Below are positions 1 to 7,180 of a stretch of DNA of 33,737 nucleotides, piece after piece. The DNA is from Acidobacteria bacterium ADurb.Bin340. GTDB lineage: Bacteria; Acidobacteriota; Holophagae; Holophagales; Holophagaceae. The DNA lies in contig MWBB01000004.1 in the NCBI GenBank assembly GCA_002068835.1, positions 1-33,737 on the forward strand, read 5' to 3'. The notes under the pieces are model-generated. The model was not told the DNA's origin. It worked only from the letters and a program-made list of their open reading frames with translations, and did no database searches. Position 1 is the first letter of the stretch. Every line of letters starts with the position of its first letter. Both the position numbers and the translations under genes were made by a program.

Positions 1-182
1 CCCGGCCCGAGGTGCGCTGCGAGATCGCGTGGCTGGAGGTGGCCGGGGATGCGGCCACCGCCAAGGTGGTGCTGGACTACCCCACCTTCCGCTTCATCGA
101 CTACCTGCACCTGCTGAAGCTGGAGGGCCGGTGGGCCATCGTGGACAAGGTCTACCACCGGGAGGATCGGCCGGCCCGCTGA
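1..182 (+). CDS. NTF2/SnoaL-like (putative lumazine-binding family) protein, C-terminal fragment
   Basis: The gene enters from the left edge; reading from base 3 gives about 59 codons and a TGA stop at 180-182. The fragment contains IAWLEVAGDAATAKVVLDY and ends in LHLLKLEGRWAIVDKVYH, the alternating beta-strand pattern closing the cone fold of the NTF2-like 'putative lumazine-binding' family. Members often sit as accessory domains or small stand-alone proteins, and most have no assigned reaction. The start and N-terminal helices lie outside the window, so neither full length nor a signal peptide can be judged. The next gene (DinB family) follows 34 bases later on the same strand. Family assignment rests on the last strands only. 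Confidence 0.6.
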   Translation, partial: RPEVRCEIAWLEVAGDAATAKVVLDYPTFRFIDYLHLLKLEGRWAIVDKVYHREDRPAR

Positions 183-194
183 CGCGGTATCCTT

Positions 195-214
195 CAGCCC
201 TCCTCAGGAGGCTG
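195..214 (+). promoter_or_regulatory. Hairpin that buries the DinB-gene ribosome binding site
   Basis: Bases 195-199 (CAGCC) pair with 210-214 (GGCTG), and inside that TCC 201-203 pairs with GGA 207-209. The Shine-Dalgarno AGGAGG (206-211) lies in the 3' arm, two bases before ACATG. The fold could lower translation of the downstream gene. A TATCCT hexamer at 188-193 could be its -10 box, but no clear -35 is visible. Regulation is inferred only. Confidence 0.3.
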
Positions 215-216
215 AC

Positions 217-732
217 ATGTTCCGGACCCTGGACGATTTCCGCACCTGCTGGATCGAGGAATCCAAGGCCACCCTGCGGGTGCTGGAAGTCCTGACCGGC
301 CACGCCCTGGGCCACGCCGTGGCGGAGGGCCACCGGGACCTGCGCCGGATGGCCTGGCATCTGGTGGAATCCGTGGTGGAAATGCCGGGGCATATGGGAT
401 TGGGCATCGAAGGCAAGCACCTCATCGAAGGTGGTTTCATCGTGGCGCCGCCGGAATCCGCGGCGGAGATCCGGGAGGCCTACGCCACAGCTTCCGCCAG
501 CCTGCTGCGGGGACTGGAGGCCTGGTCGGACGGGGGCCTCCTGGTGGAGGACGAACTCTACGGGGAACGCTGGAAGCGGGGCTTCACCCTGCAGGTGCTG
601 GTGCTGCACCAGGCCCATCATCGGGGTCAGATGACCGTGCTGATGCGCCAGGCGGGCCTGAAGGTGCCGGAAGTGTACGGTCCCACCAAGGAAGGCTGGG
701 CAGCCTACGGGATGGCGGAACCCAAGGTCTGA
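217..732 (+). CDS. DinB family protein (putative metal-dependent)
   Basis: A 171-residue protein of the DinB/YfiT four-helix bundle family, at typical length. The family usually carries a metal-binding histidine triad. Visible candidates are MAWHLVES near residues 44-51 and HQAHHRGQ near 129-136, the latter being the classic C-terminal DinB motif. It ends with GLKVPEVYGPT, a usual closing segment. Characterised relatives are thiol-dependent transferases or damage-inducible proteins, and no substrate can be assigned here. The ATG at 217 follows AGGAGG at a short spacing, which fixes the start. A bidirectional terminator separates it from the convergent efp gene. Confidence 0.85.
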   Translation: MFRTLDDFRTCWIEESKATLRVLEVLTGHALGHAVAEGHRDLRRMAWHLVESVVEMPGHMGLGIEGKHLIEGGFIVAPPESAAEIREAYATASASLLRGLEAWSDGGLLVEDELYGERWKRGFTLQVLVLHQAHHRGQMTVLMRQAGLKVPEVYGPTKEGWAAYGMAEPKV

Positions 733-744
733 GCGAGGTTGGAA

Positions 745-778
745 CGCAGAAGGCCCCGCCGCTGCGGGGCCTTCTGCG
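745..778. terminator. Bidirectional terminator between DinB gene and efp
   Basis: A perfect 15-bp inverted repeat: 745-759 (CGCAGAAGGCCCCGC) pairs with 764-778 around a CGCT loop. It sits between convergent stop codons. Tails are only mildly T-rich, but the stem is the strongest in the region and its position suits termination from both sides. Confidence 0.8.
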
Positions 779-791
779 TATCCGGCGGAAG

Positions 792-1358
792 CTACTTGAC
801 GCGCTCCATGTAGGTGCGATCCGTGGTGTTCACCCGGATCTTCTCGCCGCTTTCGATGTAGGGCGGCACGTTGACGGTGATGCCGTTCTCCAGCTTGGCG
901 GGCTTGTAGGACCCGGTGGCGTTGGCGTTCTTCATCACGGGTTCGGTGTCGAGGATTTCCAGCACCACGCTGGGGGGCAGGGCCACGGAGAGGGGGGTGC
1001 CCTCGTGGAACTCCACCTCCACCTGCATGTTGGGGTGCAGGAACACCAGGTCGTCGCCCAGGATCTCCTTGGCGAGCTCAATCTGCTCGTAGGTTTCCTG
1101 GTTCATGAACACCAGCATGTCGCCGTCCTCGTAGAGGAACTCCATCTGGTGCTGCTCAAGGCTCACCTTGTCGATCTTGTCGGAGGAGCCGAAGCGGTTC
1201 TCGCGGTTGATGCCGTCCTTGAGGCGCTTCATCTTCGTGACCACCCGGGCGGGCAGGTTGCCCGGGGTCTGGTGCTCCACGCTGGTGACGCGACAGAGCT
1301 CGCCTTCGAAGTTGATGATCATCCCGGCGCGAACCTGGGTGGCGTTGATGAAGGGCAT
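792..1358 (-). CDS. efp: Elongation factor P
   Basis: A 188-residue EF-P, the tRNA-shaped factor that relieves ribosome stalling at polyproline stretches. Length and architecture match E. coli EF-P: an N-terminal KOW-like domain (about 1-65), a central OB domain, and a C-terminal OB domain ending in TYMERVK. N-terminal spacing matches the E. coli protein without gaps through the functional loop, where E. coli has PGK(34)G. Here the loop reads TPGN(34)LPARV, so the residue normally beta-lysylated (Lys) or rhamnosylated (Arg) is Asn. No epmA, epmB or earP lies in the window. The ATG at 1358 follows GGAG at good spacing. Only 24 bases separate it from the hairpin after tRNA-Val, so it may rely on readthrough from the tRNA promoter. 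Confidence 0.97.
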   Translation of the reverse strand: MPFINATQVRAGMIINFEGELCRVTSVEHQTPGNLPARVVTKMKRLKDGINRENRFGSSDKIDKVSLEQHQMEFLYEDGDMLVFMNQETYEQIELAKEILGDDLVFLHPNMQVEVEFHEGTPLSVALPPSVVLEILDTEPVMKNANATGSYKPAKLENGITVNVPPYIESGEKIRVNTTDRTYMERVK

Positions 1359-1382
1359 GGGATCTCCGAGGGGTTGAATCCG

Positions 1383-1418
1383 AAAAACCCCCCACCGTAG
1401 GGGCGGCGGGGGGTTTTT
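1383..1418 (-). terminator. Intrinsic terminator/attenuator between tRNA-Val and efp
   Basis: An 11-bp inverted repeat, AAAAACCCCCC (1383-1393) with GGGGGGTTTTT (1408-1418), forms a GC stem flanked by A5/T5. On the minus strand it begins at the tRNA CCA end and finishes in TTTTT, a textbook Rho-independent terminator. It also lies upstream of efp, so it could act as an attenuator for that gene. Confidence 0.8.
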
Positions 1419-1492
1419 GGTGGGCGTACCTGGGTTCGAACCAGGGACTTCTACCGTGTGAAGATAGCACTCTACCGCTGAGTTATACGCCC
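1418..1492 (-). tRNA. tRNA-Val (anticodon CAC)
   Basis: A full cloverleaf can be drawn on the minus strand. The acceptor stem is GGGCGTA/TACGCCC, the D arm ACTC...GAGT, and the anticodon arm CTATC-TTCACAC-GGTAG with CAC at 1458-1460. The T arm is CCTGG-TTCGAAC-CCAGG, followed by discriminator A and an encoded CCA. CAC reads GUG valine codons. The gene is preceded closely by its own promoter and followed at once by a terminator hairpin. Confidence 0.95.
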
Positions 1493-1502
1493 GCGGTCCA
1501 TC

Positions 1503-1530
1503 AGAATACCAGGACCCGCGGGGGTGTCCA
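1503..1530 (-). promoter_or_regulatory. Promoter of tRNA-Val
   Basis: On the minus strand, TGGACA (1525-1530) is followed by a 16-base spacer and TATTCT (1503-1508). Predicted transcription would start about four bases before the mature tRNA 5' end. The sequence lies in the gap between the aminotransferase stop and the tRNA. Confidence 0.6.
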
Positions 1531-1541
1531 GCGGAAATGCA

Positions 1542-2750
1542 TCACACGGCGCTGGCGATGGCATCTGCCAACCGCTCCATGTCCCGGGCCGGGAGGGCGC
1601 AGAGGCCCACGCGCAGACCCCCCGCCACGGGAACCAGGAAGACGCCCCGCTCCCACAGCCGTTCCGCCACCCGGGCGGGGGCTTCCGTTCGGACGGTGGC
1701 GAAGAAGCCACCGTGCCAGGGGGCGCCATCCGCTCCTCGTGCCCGCAGGGCGGCGTCCAGGGCGATGGCGCGGGCCTCCAGCACTTCACTCCAGTGGCGG
1801 TGCTCGGCATGGAGCTGCTGCTGCCGCTTGCCGTCCTTCATGAGGCGCAGGAAGAGGCTCTGGGGGGGGCGGGGCGCAGTGGACCACAGCCCCCGGCAGC
1901 CTTGGGTGAGCGAAGCCTGGAGGAGTGCATCCTCGATCCAGGGGAAGACCAGGGCTCCGCACCGGACGCCATCGAGGGTCAGCGCCTTGGAGAGGGAGAG
2001 GGCTGCGGCCAGGAGGGCGGAGCCCTCCTGGCCGAAGGCCGCGTAGTCATCGAGAGCCTCGCGCACATGGGCCGGATCGCCGGTGTAGTCCAGGTAGGCG
2101 CAGTCCAGCAGCAGAATCACGGGGCCCCGTGCAGCCTGATCCTGGAGCACGGCCAGCAGGCCCTGGCGGTCGTCGTGCGAAAGGCTCAGGCCCGTGGGGT
2201 TGTGGCAGGGATCGTTGAGCCAGACCAGCAGGCGGCCCTGGCGCCCCATGAGCGCCGAGGCGGCCCGGCGCCAGGCCTCCAGGTCCAGGGGACGTCCCGG
2301 CTGCTTGGCCGGAGCGCCGACCACGGTGGAGCCGTGTTCGGAGCACAGGGTTTCATAGGGACCCCAGAAGGGGGTGGCCGTCAGCACCGACATTCCGGGC
2401 AGCAGGAAGCTTCGCAGGGAGAGCGCCAGGGCGCCCGTGCCTCCCGGGGTCGCGCAGGCGGGGCCTGCTCCGGGCGCGGAGGGCCAGTACCAGCGGGTGA
2501 GGGCCTCCAGGAAGGCGGGATCGCCGGCGATGGGCGCGCAGGGCGCGATCTCCCTGGGGGCGAGCTCCCGCCAGAGCGCCATCACCGATTCGTGGACCAC
2601 CGGACTGCCCAGATCATCGACCAGGGTTTCCAGTGCCGCGTTCAGGATGGGCTCGCCCGCGGCCTTGCGGCGCTGGGCCTCGGCATTGATCCCGCAGAGA
2701 GCATCCTCGGCGGCCGGATTCCGGCGGGAGGGGATCAGGTGTTCGCGCAT
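1542..2750 (-). CDS. Class I/II (fold type I) PLP-dependent aminotransferase
   Basis: A 402-residue pyridoxal-phosphate aminotransferase of normal length for the aspartate/aromatic group. Key features are PGGTGALALSL (about 102-112, phosphate-binding turn), NDPCHNPTG (179-187), LLDCAYLDY with the PLP-ring Asp at 216, and SLSKALTLDGVR with the Schiff-base Lys at 255. A GGLRVGL segment near the C-terminus carries the expected carboxylate-binding Arg. The segments VVHESVMALWRELAP and YWPSAPGAG look closer to aromatic/aspartate aminotransferases than to biosynthetic branched-chain enzymes, but the amino donor cannot be read from sequence. It is divergent from the carbonic-anhydrase-like gene, with 33 bases between start codons. 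Its Shine-Dalgarno sequence is weak. Confidence 0.85.
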   Translation of the reverse strand: MREHLIPSRRNPAAEDALCGINAEAQRRKAAGEPILNAALETLVDDLGSPVVHESVMALWRELAPREIAPCAPIAGDPAFLEALTRWYWPSAPGAGPACATPGGTGALALSLRSFLLPGMSVLTATPFWGPYETLCSEHGSTVVGAPAKQPGRPLDLEAWRRAASALMGRQGRLLVWLNDPCHNPTGLSLSHDDRQGLLAVLQDQAARGPVILLLDCAYLDYTGDPAHVREALDDYAAFGQEGSALLAAALSLSKALTLDGVRCGALVFPWIEDALLQASLTQGCRGLWSTAPRPPQSLFLRLMKDGKRQQQLHAEHRHWSEVLEARAIALDAALRARGADGAPWHGGFFATVRTEAPARVAERLWERGVFLVPVAGGLRVGLCALPARDMERLADAIASAV

Positions 2751-2783
2751 GGGCGGCTACCTTGGAAGGGAATGGAGGTTCCC

Positions 2784-3365
2784 ATGATCGCACCCTTCCA
2801 GGGCATGGCGCCCCGCTTCGGCCAGCGGGTCTTCGTGGCGCCCAACGCCGTGGTGATCGGTGATGTGGCCCTTGGCGACGATGCCAGCCTCTGGTTCAGC
2901 TGCGTGGCCCGGGGCGATGTGAACGCCATCCGCATCGGGGCTCGCAGCAACATCCAGGACATGTGCTGCCTGCACGTTACCAACGAGCGCTTCCCCCTCC
3001 ACATCGGCGAAGAAGTGAGCGTGGCGCACAACGTGATGCTGCACGGCTGCACGGTGCGGAAGGGCGCCCTCATCGGCATGAGCAGCACGGTGATGGATGG
3101 TGCTGTGATCGGCGAAGGCTGCCTCGTGGCAGCGGGCTCCCTGGTTCGGGAGGGGTTCGAGGCGCCGCCCCACACGCTGGTGGCGGGCTGGCCGGCCCAG
3201 GTGAAGCGCGAGCTGAGCGCGGAGCAGCGGGCCCTGATCGCCAGCATCTGGACCCGCTACGTGCGCTACAAGGAGGCCTACTTCAAGGATGGTTGGCCCG
3301 TGGCCGTGGCGCCGGTGGCGGCCTTCCCCCAACCTGGATTCGAGGAAGGCCACACCTGGCCCTGA
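2784..3365 (+). CDS. Gamma-class carbonic anhydrase-like left-handed beta-helix protein
   Basis: A 193-residue hexapeptide-repeat protein of the YrdA/PaaY/CaiE-like gamma carbonic anhydrase family. Repeats run from VFVAPNAVVIGDVALGDDAS through GALIGMSSTVMDGAVIGEG. Metal-binding histidines are visible in LHVTNE, SVAHN and MLHG, matching the trimer-interface zinc site. The family is usual length (170-200 residues), and many members lack strong anhydrase activity. I chose ATG 2784, which has GGAGG five bases upstream. An in-frame ATG at 2772 would add MEVP and also has a purine-rich tract, so the start is uncertain by four residues. Its stop lies one base from the convergent stop of the next gene. 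Confidence 0.88.
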   Translation: MIAPFQGMAPRFGQRVFVAPNAVVIGDVALGDDASLWFSCVARGDVNAIRIGARSNIQDMCCLHVTNERFPLHIGEEVSVAHNVMLHGCTVRKGALIGMSSTVMDGAVIGEGCLVAAGSLVREGFEAPPHTLVAGWPAQVKRELSAEQRALIASIWTRYVRYKEAYFKDGWPVAVAPVAAFPQPGFEEGHTWP

Positions 3366-3366
3366 G

Positions 3367-4068
3367 TCACATCTGATCGAGCGCCTCCACCCGCGTGAGG
3401 ATGTGTTCCGTCTGGGATGGGCCCGAGAGGCGCACGGTGCCCGTGAGAAAGCCCTGCTGGCCCTCCCGGGGGAACTGGAGGACGAAGACCACCTGGCCGC
3501 GCCGGGTCGCCAGGCGGCGGGCTTCATCTTCGGGGGCGTCGGCGCCGAAGACCACCTGGACTTCCGTAGCGAAGACCGGCTGCTGGGGGTCCCAGGGGTT
3601 CCGCGCCGAGGTGTTCAGGGAGGCAAGCTGGGCCTCCAGGGCGGCCTTGATCTCCGGCTCGCTGCGGCTCTGTTCGCCGGCCTCGTCGTAGGTGTGGAGC
3701 AGGGATGTCACACCCTCCATGAGGTGGGCCTGGGCGGCCTTCTCCCGAGCCTTCTCCCGCTGGCCCAGGAGGGCCGGAATGGCGATGGCGGAAACGATGC
3801 CCACGAAGGGCAGCATCAGGACCGGAAGCGCCAGGCCGATGATGCCGGTGACCAGGCCCGTCTGGGTGGGCATCCGATAAGCCTCCGGCTGTTCCCGGGC
3901 CAGGCGCTTGGCCTTGGCCTGGAGCACCAGGGCCACGATGCCCAGCACGATGGCCACCGGGATGCCGATGCATGTGAGGGCCAGCACGATGGCCAGAACG
4001 CCGCAGATGCGGGCGCCTTTGGCTCCGTGGGGCTCGGGGAGGGGGGGCGTGGAGAGGATGGGATCCAT
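3367..4068 (-). CDS. Membrane protein: DUF4190-like N-terminus with pilin-like helix
   Basis: A 233-residue protein I do not recognise as a named gene. Residues 20-50 (ICGVLAIVLALTCIGIPVAI...) form a DUF4190-like hydrophobic hairpin followed by a basic loop. A second hydrophobic stretch at 71-100 runs into FVGIVSAIAIPALLGQREKA (88-107). This strongly resembles the mature N-terminal helix of type IV pilins and pseudopilins, but it is internal and lacks the usual G/FTLIE cleavage site. The C-terminal 120 residues are soluble, with beta-rich segments such as VFATEVQVVFGADAP. Start ATG 4068 follows GAGG. It may be a membrane-anchored, pilin-like domain protein; function unknown. It diverges from the PseG-like gene. 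Confidence 0.75.
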   Translation of the reverse strand: MDPILSTPPLPEPHGAKGARICGVLAIVLALTCIGIPVAIVLGIVALVLQAKAKRLAREQPEAYRMPTQTGLVTGIIGLALPVLMLPFVGIVSAIAIPALLGQREKAREKAAQAHLMEGVTSLLHTYDEAGEQSRSEPEIKAALEAQLASLNTSARNPWDPQQPVFATEVQVVFGADAPEDEARRLATRRGQVVFVLQFPREGQQGFLTGTVRLSGPSQTEHILTRVEALDQM

Positions 4069-4162
4069 GGGGGCCTCAGGAAAGTTCCAGTGTGCCCCAA
4101 GGAGGGGTGGCGTCCGGGGGGGCCAGTACGGCTAGACTCGTGAATCCCGTTAGATCCGACCC

Positions 4163-5236
4163 ATGACGCTCACCCTCGTATTCCGTGTCCATTCCGACCT
4201 CCGCCTGGGCCTCGGCCATGTCGCCCGGGCTCTCGTGCTCGACCGGGCGTGGCGGGCGCTCGGGGGATCGAGCGTGCTCGCCGTCAGCGGTGGGCCTCAG
4301 GCCCGGCGCTTGGCCCAGGGGCTCCACCCGTTCCGGGAGGAGCCCCTCGAGGTCGAGGTGGTGGACCTGGGCGAGGATCTGCACGCGCCCTTGCCGGAAA
4401 GCCTGAAAGCGCGCGCGTCCCTGGTGCTGGTTGACCAGTGGGAGACCACGCCGGAGCAGGTGCGCGCCCTGCGTCCCCTGAAGGTCGCCCTCATGGAGGA
4501 TGAGGGCGATGCCCACGAGGCCGCGGATCTGCTGTTCCAGCCCTTCCTGGAAGGTGTGGATTGGCCCGCCATGCCCGTGAAGGTGGTGAACGGCCGCAAG
4601 GTTCGTCCCCACGAAACCTTTGCGGGGAGCTGCCGGGTGCTGAGGGGCGCCTCCTTCATCGTGGTGGGCGAAGCGGCGACCCTCGGGCGTCCCAAGCGGG
4701 AACCCCTGCAGCCTCTCACCGTGCGGCGGCTGCTCGCCACCTTCGGCGGAACCGATGGTCCGGGGCTCGCCCAGAAGGCCTACGGGATCCTGGGCGATCT
4801 GGTGCGCGAAGGCCGGTGGTCCGGATCATGCACGCTCCTTGCTCCCCAGGGCGTTTCGGGACCTGCTGTGCCCGGCTGCACCGTGGTGAGCCAGGTTCCG
4901 GAATTGACACGGCGCATTTCCGAATTCGATGCCGTCTGGTGCGCCGCCGGACTGACCCTGGCCGAAGCCGTGTGCCTGGGGGTTCCTGCGGCCGCATGGG
5001 GCCAGAATGCCCGCCAGGCCGGCATGATCGGGGACATGGCCCAGGCCAATGCCTGCATGGGATTGGGGGAAGGGCCGGAATCCGACCCTCGGCTGGTGGT
5101 GGAGGCGCTGGCCCATTGGTTCAGCGCCGAAGGCCAGGAAACCCGTCAGGAGCAGGTTCGGGACGGCATGAAGCTGGTGGACGGCATGGGGGCCGCCCGG
5201 GTGGCCCAAGAGTTGCGCGCCTTGGCCGAAGCCTGA
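4163..5236 (+). CDS. PseG-like glycosyltransferase-fold protein
   Basis: A 357-residue GT-B-fold protein resembling PseG, the UDP-sugar hydrolase of pseudaminic acid synthesis. RVHSDLRLGLGHVARAL (8-23) matches the N-terminal nucleotide-sugar loop. LVLVDQWE, LLATFGGTDGPG and the late segment VWCAAGLTLAEAVCLGVPAAA fit the family's C-terminal donor-binding domain. PseG normally sits with pseB, pseC, pseH, pseI and pseF, but none of these is present here, and the next gene is rplM. It could therefore act on another nucleotide sugar. There is no good Shine-Dalgarno; TAGATC lies six bases before ATG 4163, suggesting a leaderless start. It ends 26 bases before the rplM promoter. Confidence 0.65.
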   Translation: MTLTLVFRVHSDLRLGLGHVARALVLDRAWRALGGSSVLAVSGGPQARRLAQGLHPFREEPLEVEVVDLGEDLHAPLPESLKARASLVLVDQWETTPEQVRALRPLKVALMEDEGDAHEAADLLFQPFLEGVDWPAMPVKVVNGRKVRPHETFAGSCRVLRGASFIVVGEAATLGRPKREPLQPLTVRRLLATFGGTDGPGLAQKAYGILGDLVREGRWSGSCTLLAPQGVSGPAVPGCTVVSQVPELTRRISEFDAVWCAAGLTLAEAVCLGVPAAAWGQNARQAGMIGDMAQANACMGLGEGPESDPRLVVEALAHWFSAEGQETRQEQVRDGMKLVDGMGAARVAQELRALAEA

Positions 5237-5262
5237 AGGGCCGCCCCGGCGGAAAATCCCGC

Positions 5263-5291
5263 TTGACCCTGGGCGCTTCCAGCGATAAGGT
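5263..5291 (+). promoter_or_regulatory. Promoter of rplM-rpsI
   Basis: TTGACC (5263-5268), a 17-base spacer and TAAGGT (5286-5291) form the best sigma-70-type match in the window. The start would fall near 5298, giving a leader of about 60 bases before rplM. Confidence 0.65.
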
Positions 5292-5358
5292 TTCCCTTCT
5301 GCGTCCCGGCTGCCTGCCTGGATGCACAGACCACCGACCAGGCTTTTGGAGTTCGGCC

Positions 5359-5793
5359 ATGACCACCTATTTCCCGAAGGGCCAGGACAAGATCGAGCGC
5401 AAGTGGTTCGTCGTCGACGCCACGGGCCTTCCTGTGGGCCGCATCAGCAGCGCCGTCGCGGAAGTCCTCTCTGGCAAGATGAAGCCCACCTGGACGCCTT
5501 TCCTCGACATGGGCGACCACGTGGTGGTCATCAATGCCGGCAAGGCTGTGCTCACGGGCAAGAAGGCCATCCAGAAGATGTACCGCCGCACCACCACCCA
5601 GCCGGGCTCCATGAAGGAAGTCCGGGCCGACAAGATGCAGGCCGACAAGCCCGAGCGCGTCATCGAGCTGGCCGTGAAGGGCATGCTTCCCAAGGGCAGC
5701 CTGGGTCGCACCATGTTCCGCAAGCTCAAGGTCTACGCGGGCCCCGAGCACCAGCACGAAGCTCAGAAGCCCGAGACCCTGACCATCAAGTAA
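5359..5793 (+). CDS. rplM: 50S ribosomal protein L13
   Basis: A 144-residue L13 of normal length, an early-assembly protein of the large subunit that binds 23S rRNA. Diagnostic stretches are [20 protein letters not shown], a central [15 protein letters not shown] and the C-terminal [20 protein letters not shown]. The start is ATG 5359 with GGAG eight bases upstream; the reading frame is open further upstream without homology. It forms the usual rplM-rpsI pair, rpsI starting 19 bases after the stop. In E. coli this operon is feedback-controlled by L13 at its leader, and no matching fold was identified here. Confidence 0.97.
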   Translation: MTTYFPKGQDKIERKWFVVDATGLPVGRISSAVAEVLSGKMKPTWTPFLDMGDHVVVINAGKAVLTGKKAIQKMYRRTTTQPGSMKEVRADKMQADKPERVIELAVKGMLPKGSLGRTMFRKLKVYAGPEHQHEAQKPETLTIK

Positions 5794-5812
5794 GCACGCA
5801 CCGAGGCATTCC

Positions 5813-6208
5813 ATGGCGATCACTCAGCAGAACTACGGAACGGGCCGCCGCAAGACCTGCACGGCTCGTGTGTTTCTTCGTCCCGGCTCCGGCAAGGTCA
5901 CGGTCAACGGCCGCACCCTTGAGGATTACTTCCCCAATGCCGTGCTGCGCATGGTGGTGAACCAGCCTCTGGATATCGCCGATCTGGGCGGCAAGTTCGA
6001 CATCCACGTCACGGTGGCTGGCGGCGGCCCCTCTGGTCAGGCTTCGGCCATTCGCATGGGCATCTCCCGGGCCCTGCTGGGCTACAACGACCAGCTGCGC
6101 AGCATGCTTCGGCAGGCTGGCCTGCTGACCCGCGATCCTCGCATGAAGGAACGCAAGAAGCCCGGCCAGAAGGCCGCGCGTCGCCGGTTCCAGTTCTCCA
6201 AGCGCTAG
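5813..6208 (+). CDS. rpsI: 30S ribosomal protein S9
   Basis: A 131-residue S9 of normal length. [20 protein letters not shown] opens the protein and [20 protein letters not shown] is the central conserved segment. The basic tail ending FQFSKR normally reaches the P-site tRNA anticodon loop, and its terminal Lys-Arg is intact. It is co-transcribed with rplM. A ten-base stem-loop follows 14 bases after the stop. Confidence 0.97.
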   Translation: MAITQQNYGTGRRKTCTARVFLRPGSGKVTVNGRTLEDYFPNAVLRMVVNQPLDIADLGGKFDIHVTVAGGGPSGQASAIRMGISRALLGYNDQLRSMLRQAGLLTRDPRMKERKKPGQKAARRRFQFSKR

Positions 6209-6222
6209 TCGCTTCTGCATTT

Positions 6223-6329
6223 CAACGGGGAGTCCACGGCTCCCCGTTGTGCTGTTCCTGGGGGCCGTTCCGGCCCCGATTCGGGCGGCTTCCCGCCGCC
6301 TTTCATCCCCAGCCCGCGGCCGAGGCCGC
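6223..6329 (+). promoter_or_regulatory. Series of hairpins: rpsI 3' end / rpsB leader
   Basis: Four stem-loops lie in the 141-base gap. They are 6223-6232 with 6240-6249 (CAACGGGGAG/CTCCCCGTTG), 6261-6267 with 6271-6277 (GGGGCCG/CGGCCCC), 6284-6288 with 6293-6297, and 6316-6321 with 6324-6329. The first could terminate rplM-rpsI, although it lacks a T-run. The rest may form a structured rpsB leader; S2 is known to repress rpsB-tsf in E. coli. The order of folding and any S2 binding are inferred. Confidence 0.45.
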
Positions 6330-6349
6330 ACATCGTTGAGGAGGCCATC

Positions 6350-7108
6350 ATGGCTGCCATCCAGATGAAGGAACTGCTTGAGGCCGGTGTCCACTTCGGT
6401 CACCAGACCCGCCGCTGGAACCCGAAGATGAAGAAGTACATCTTCGGCGTCCGCAACAGCATCCACATCATCGACCTTCAGAAGACCCTGCGCCTCTGGC
6501 ATCAGGCCGCGTCCTTCATGACCAAGGCCGCCGCCGAGGGCAAGACCTTCCTCTTCGTCGCCACCAAGCCCCAGGCTGCGGATCTGGTGGCCGAGCAGGC
6601 CCAGCGCTGCGGTGCGTTCTATGTGAACAACCGCTGGCTGGGCGGCATGCTCACCAACTTCGCCACCATCAAGAAGAGCCTGGACAAGCTCAAGGAGATC
6701 GAGGCCACCCTGGCGGATCCCGCCCGCACGGCCCAGATGTCCAAGAAGGAAATCCTCGGCCTGGAGCGCATCCGCACCAAGCTGGACGCCGCCTTCCACG
6801 GCATCCGTGACATGCGCCAGGTGCCCGATGTGATCTTCGTGATCGATCCGCACCGCGAGGACATCGCCATCACCGAGGCCAACAAGCTGGGCATTCCGGT
6901 GGTGGGCCTGGTGGATACCAACTGCAATCCCGAGCTCATCAGCTACGTCATTCCCGGCAACGATGACGCCATCCGTTCCATCCTGCTCTTCACCGAGCGC
7001 GTGGCCGACTCCATCCTGGAGGGCCGCCAGGCCTTCCGCGACAAGGCGGACACGGCCGACATGAAGGCGATGATGGCCGAGAAGATGAACGAGGGCGCTG
7101 AAGCCTAG
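6350..7108 (+). CDS. rpsB: 30S ribosomal protein S2
   Basis: A 252-residue S2 of usual length. It opens with [20 protein letters not shown] and continues with [27 protein letters not shown] and the late [18 protein letters not shown]. These belong to the S2 domain bound at the back of the small subunit, which helps recruit S1. ATG 6350 follows GAGGAGG at good spacing. It forms the rpsB-tsf pair, with 72 bases and a hairpin before tsf. No odd insertions seen. Confidence 0.97.
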   Translation: MAAIQMKELLEAGVHFGHQTRRWNPKMKKYIFGVRNSIHIIDLQKTLRLWHQAASFMTKAAAEGKTFLFVATKPQAADLVAEQAQRCGAFYVNNRWLGGMLTNFATIKKSLDKLKEIEATLADPARTAQMSKKEILGLERIRTKLDAAFHGIRDMRQVPDVIFVIDPHREDIAITEANKLGIPVVGLVDTNCNPELISYVIPGNDDAIRSILLFTERVADSILEGRQAFRDKADTADMKAMMAEKMNEGAEA

Positions 7109-7122
7109 CATTCGATCTGGAG

Positions 7123-7151
7123 CGCCCGGGCGGAGTCCCCTCCCCCGGGCG
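7123..7151 (+). other. Hairpin between rpsB and tsf
   Basis: CGCCCGGG (7123-7130) pairs with CCCGGGCG (7144-7151) around a pyrimidine-rich loop, with no T-run. In E. coli an attenuating or processing stem separates rpsB and tsf and helps set their ratio. A similar role here is inferred. Confidence 0.4.
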
Positions 7152-7180
7152 TCGCCGCGTTCCTGTGACAAGGAGAACCC

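Noticed and set aside
1524-2783. Long plus-strand frame opposite the aminotransferase, joined in frame to the carbonic anhydrase gene
   Set aside because: Low-complexity Gly/Arg/Gln-rich translation with no homology; antisense shadow of a GC-rich gene. Only the part from 2784 is real.
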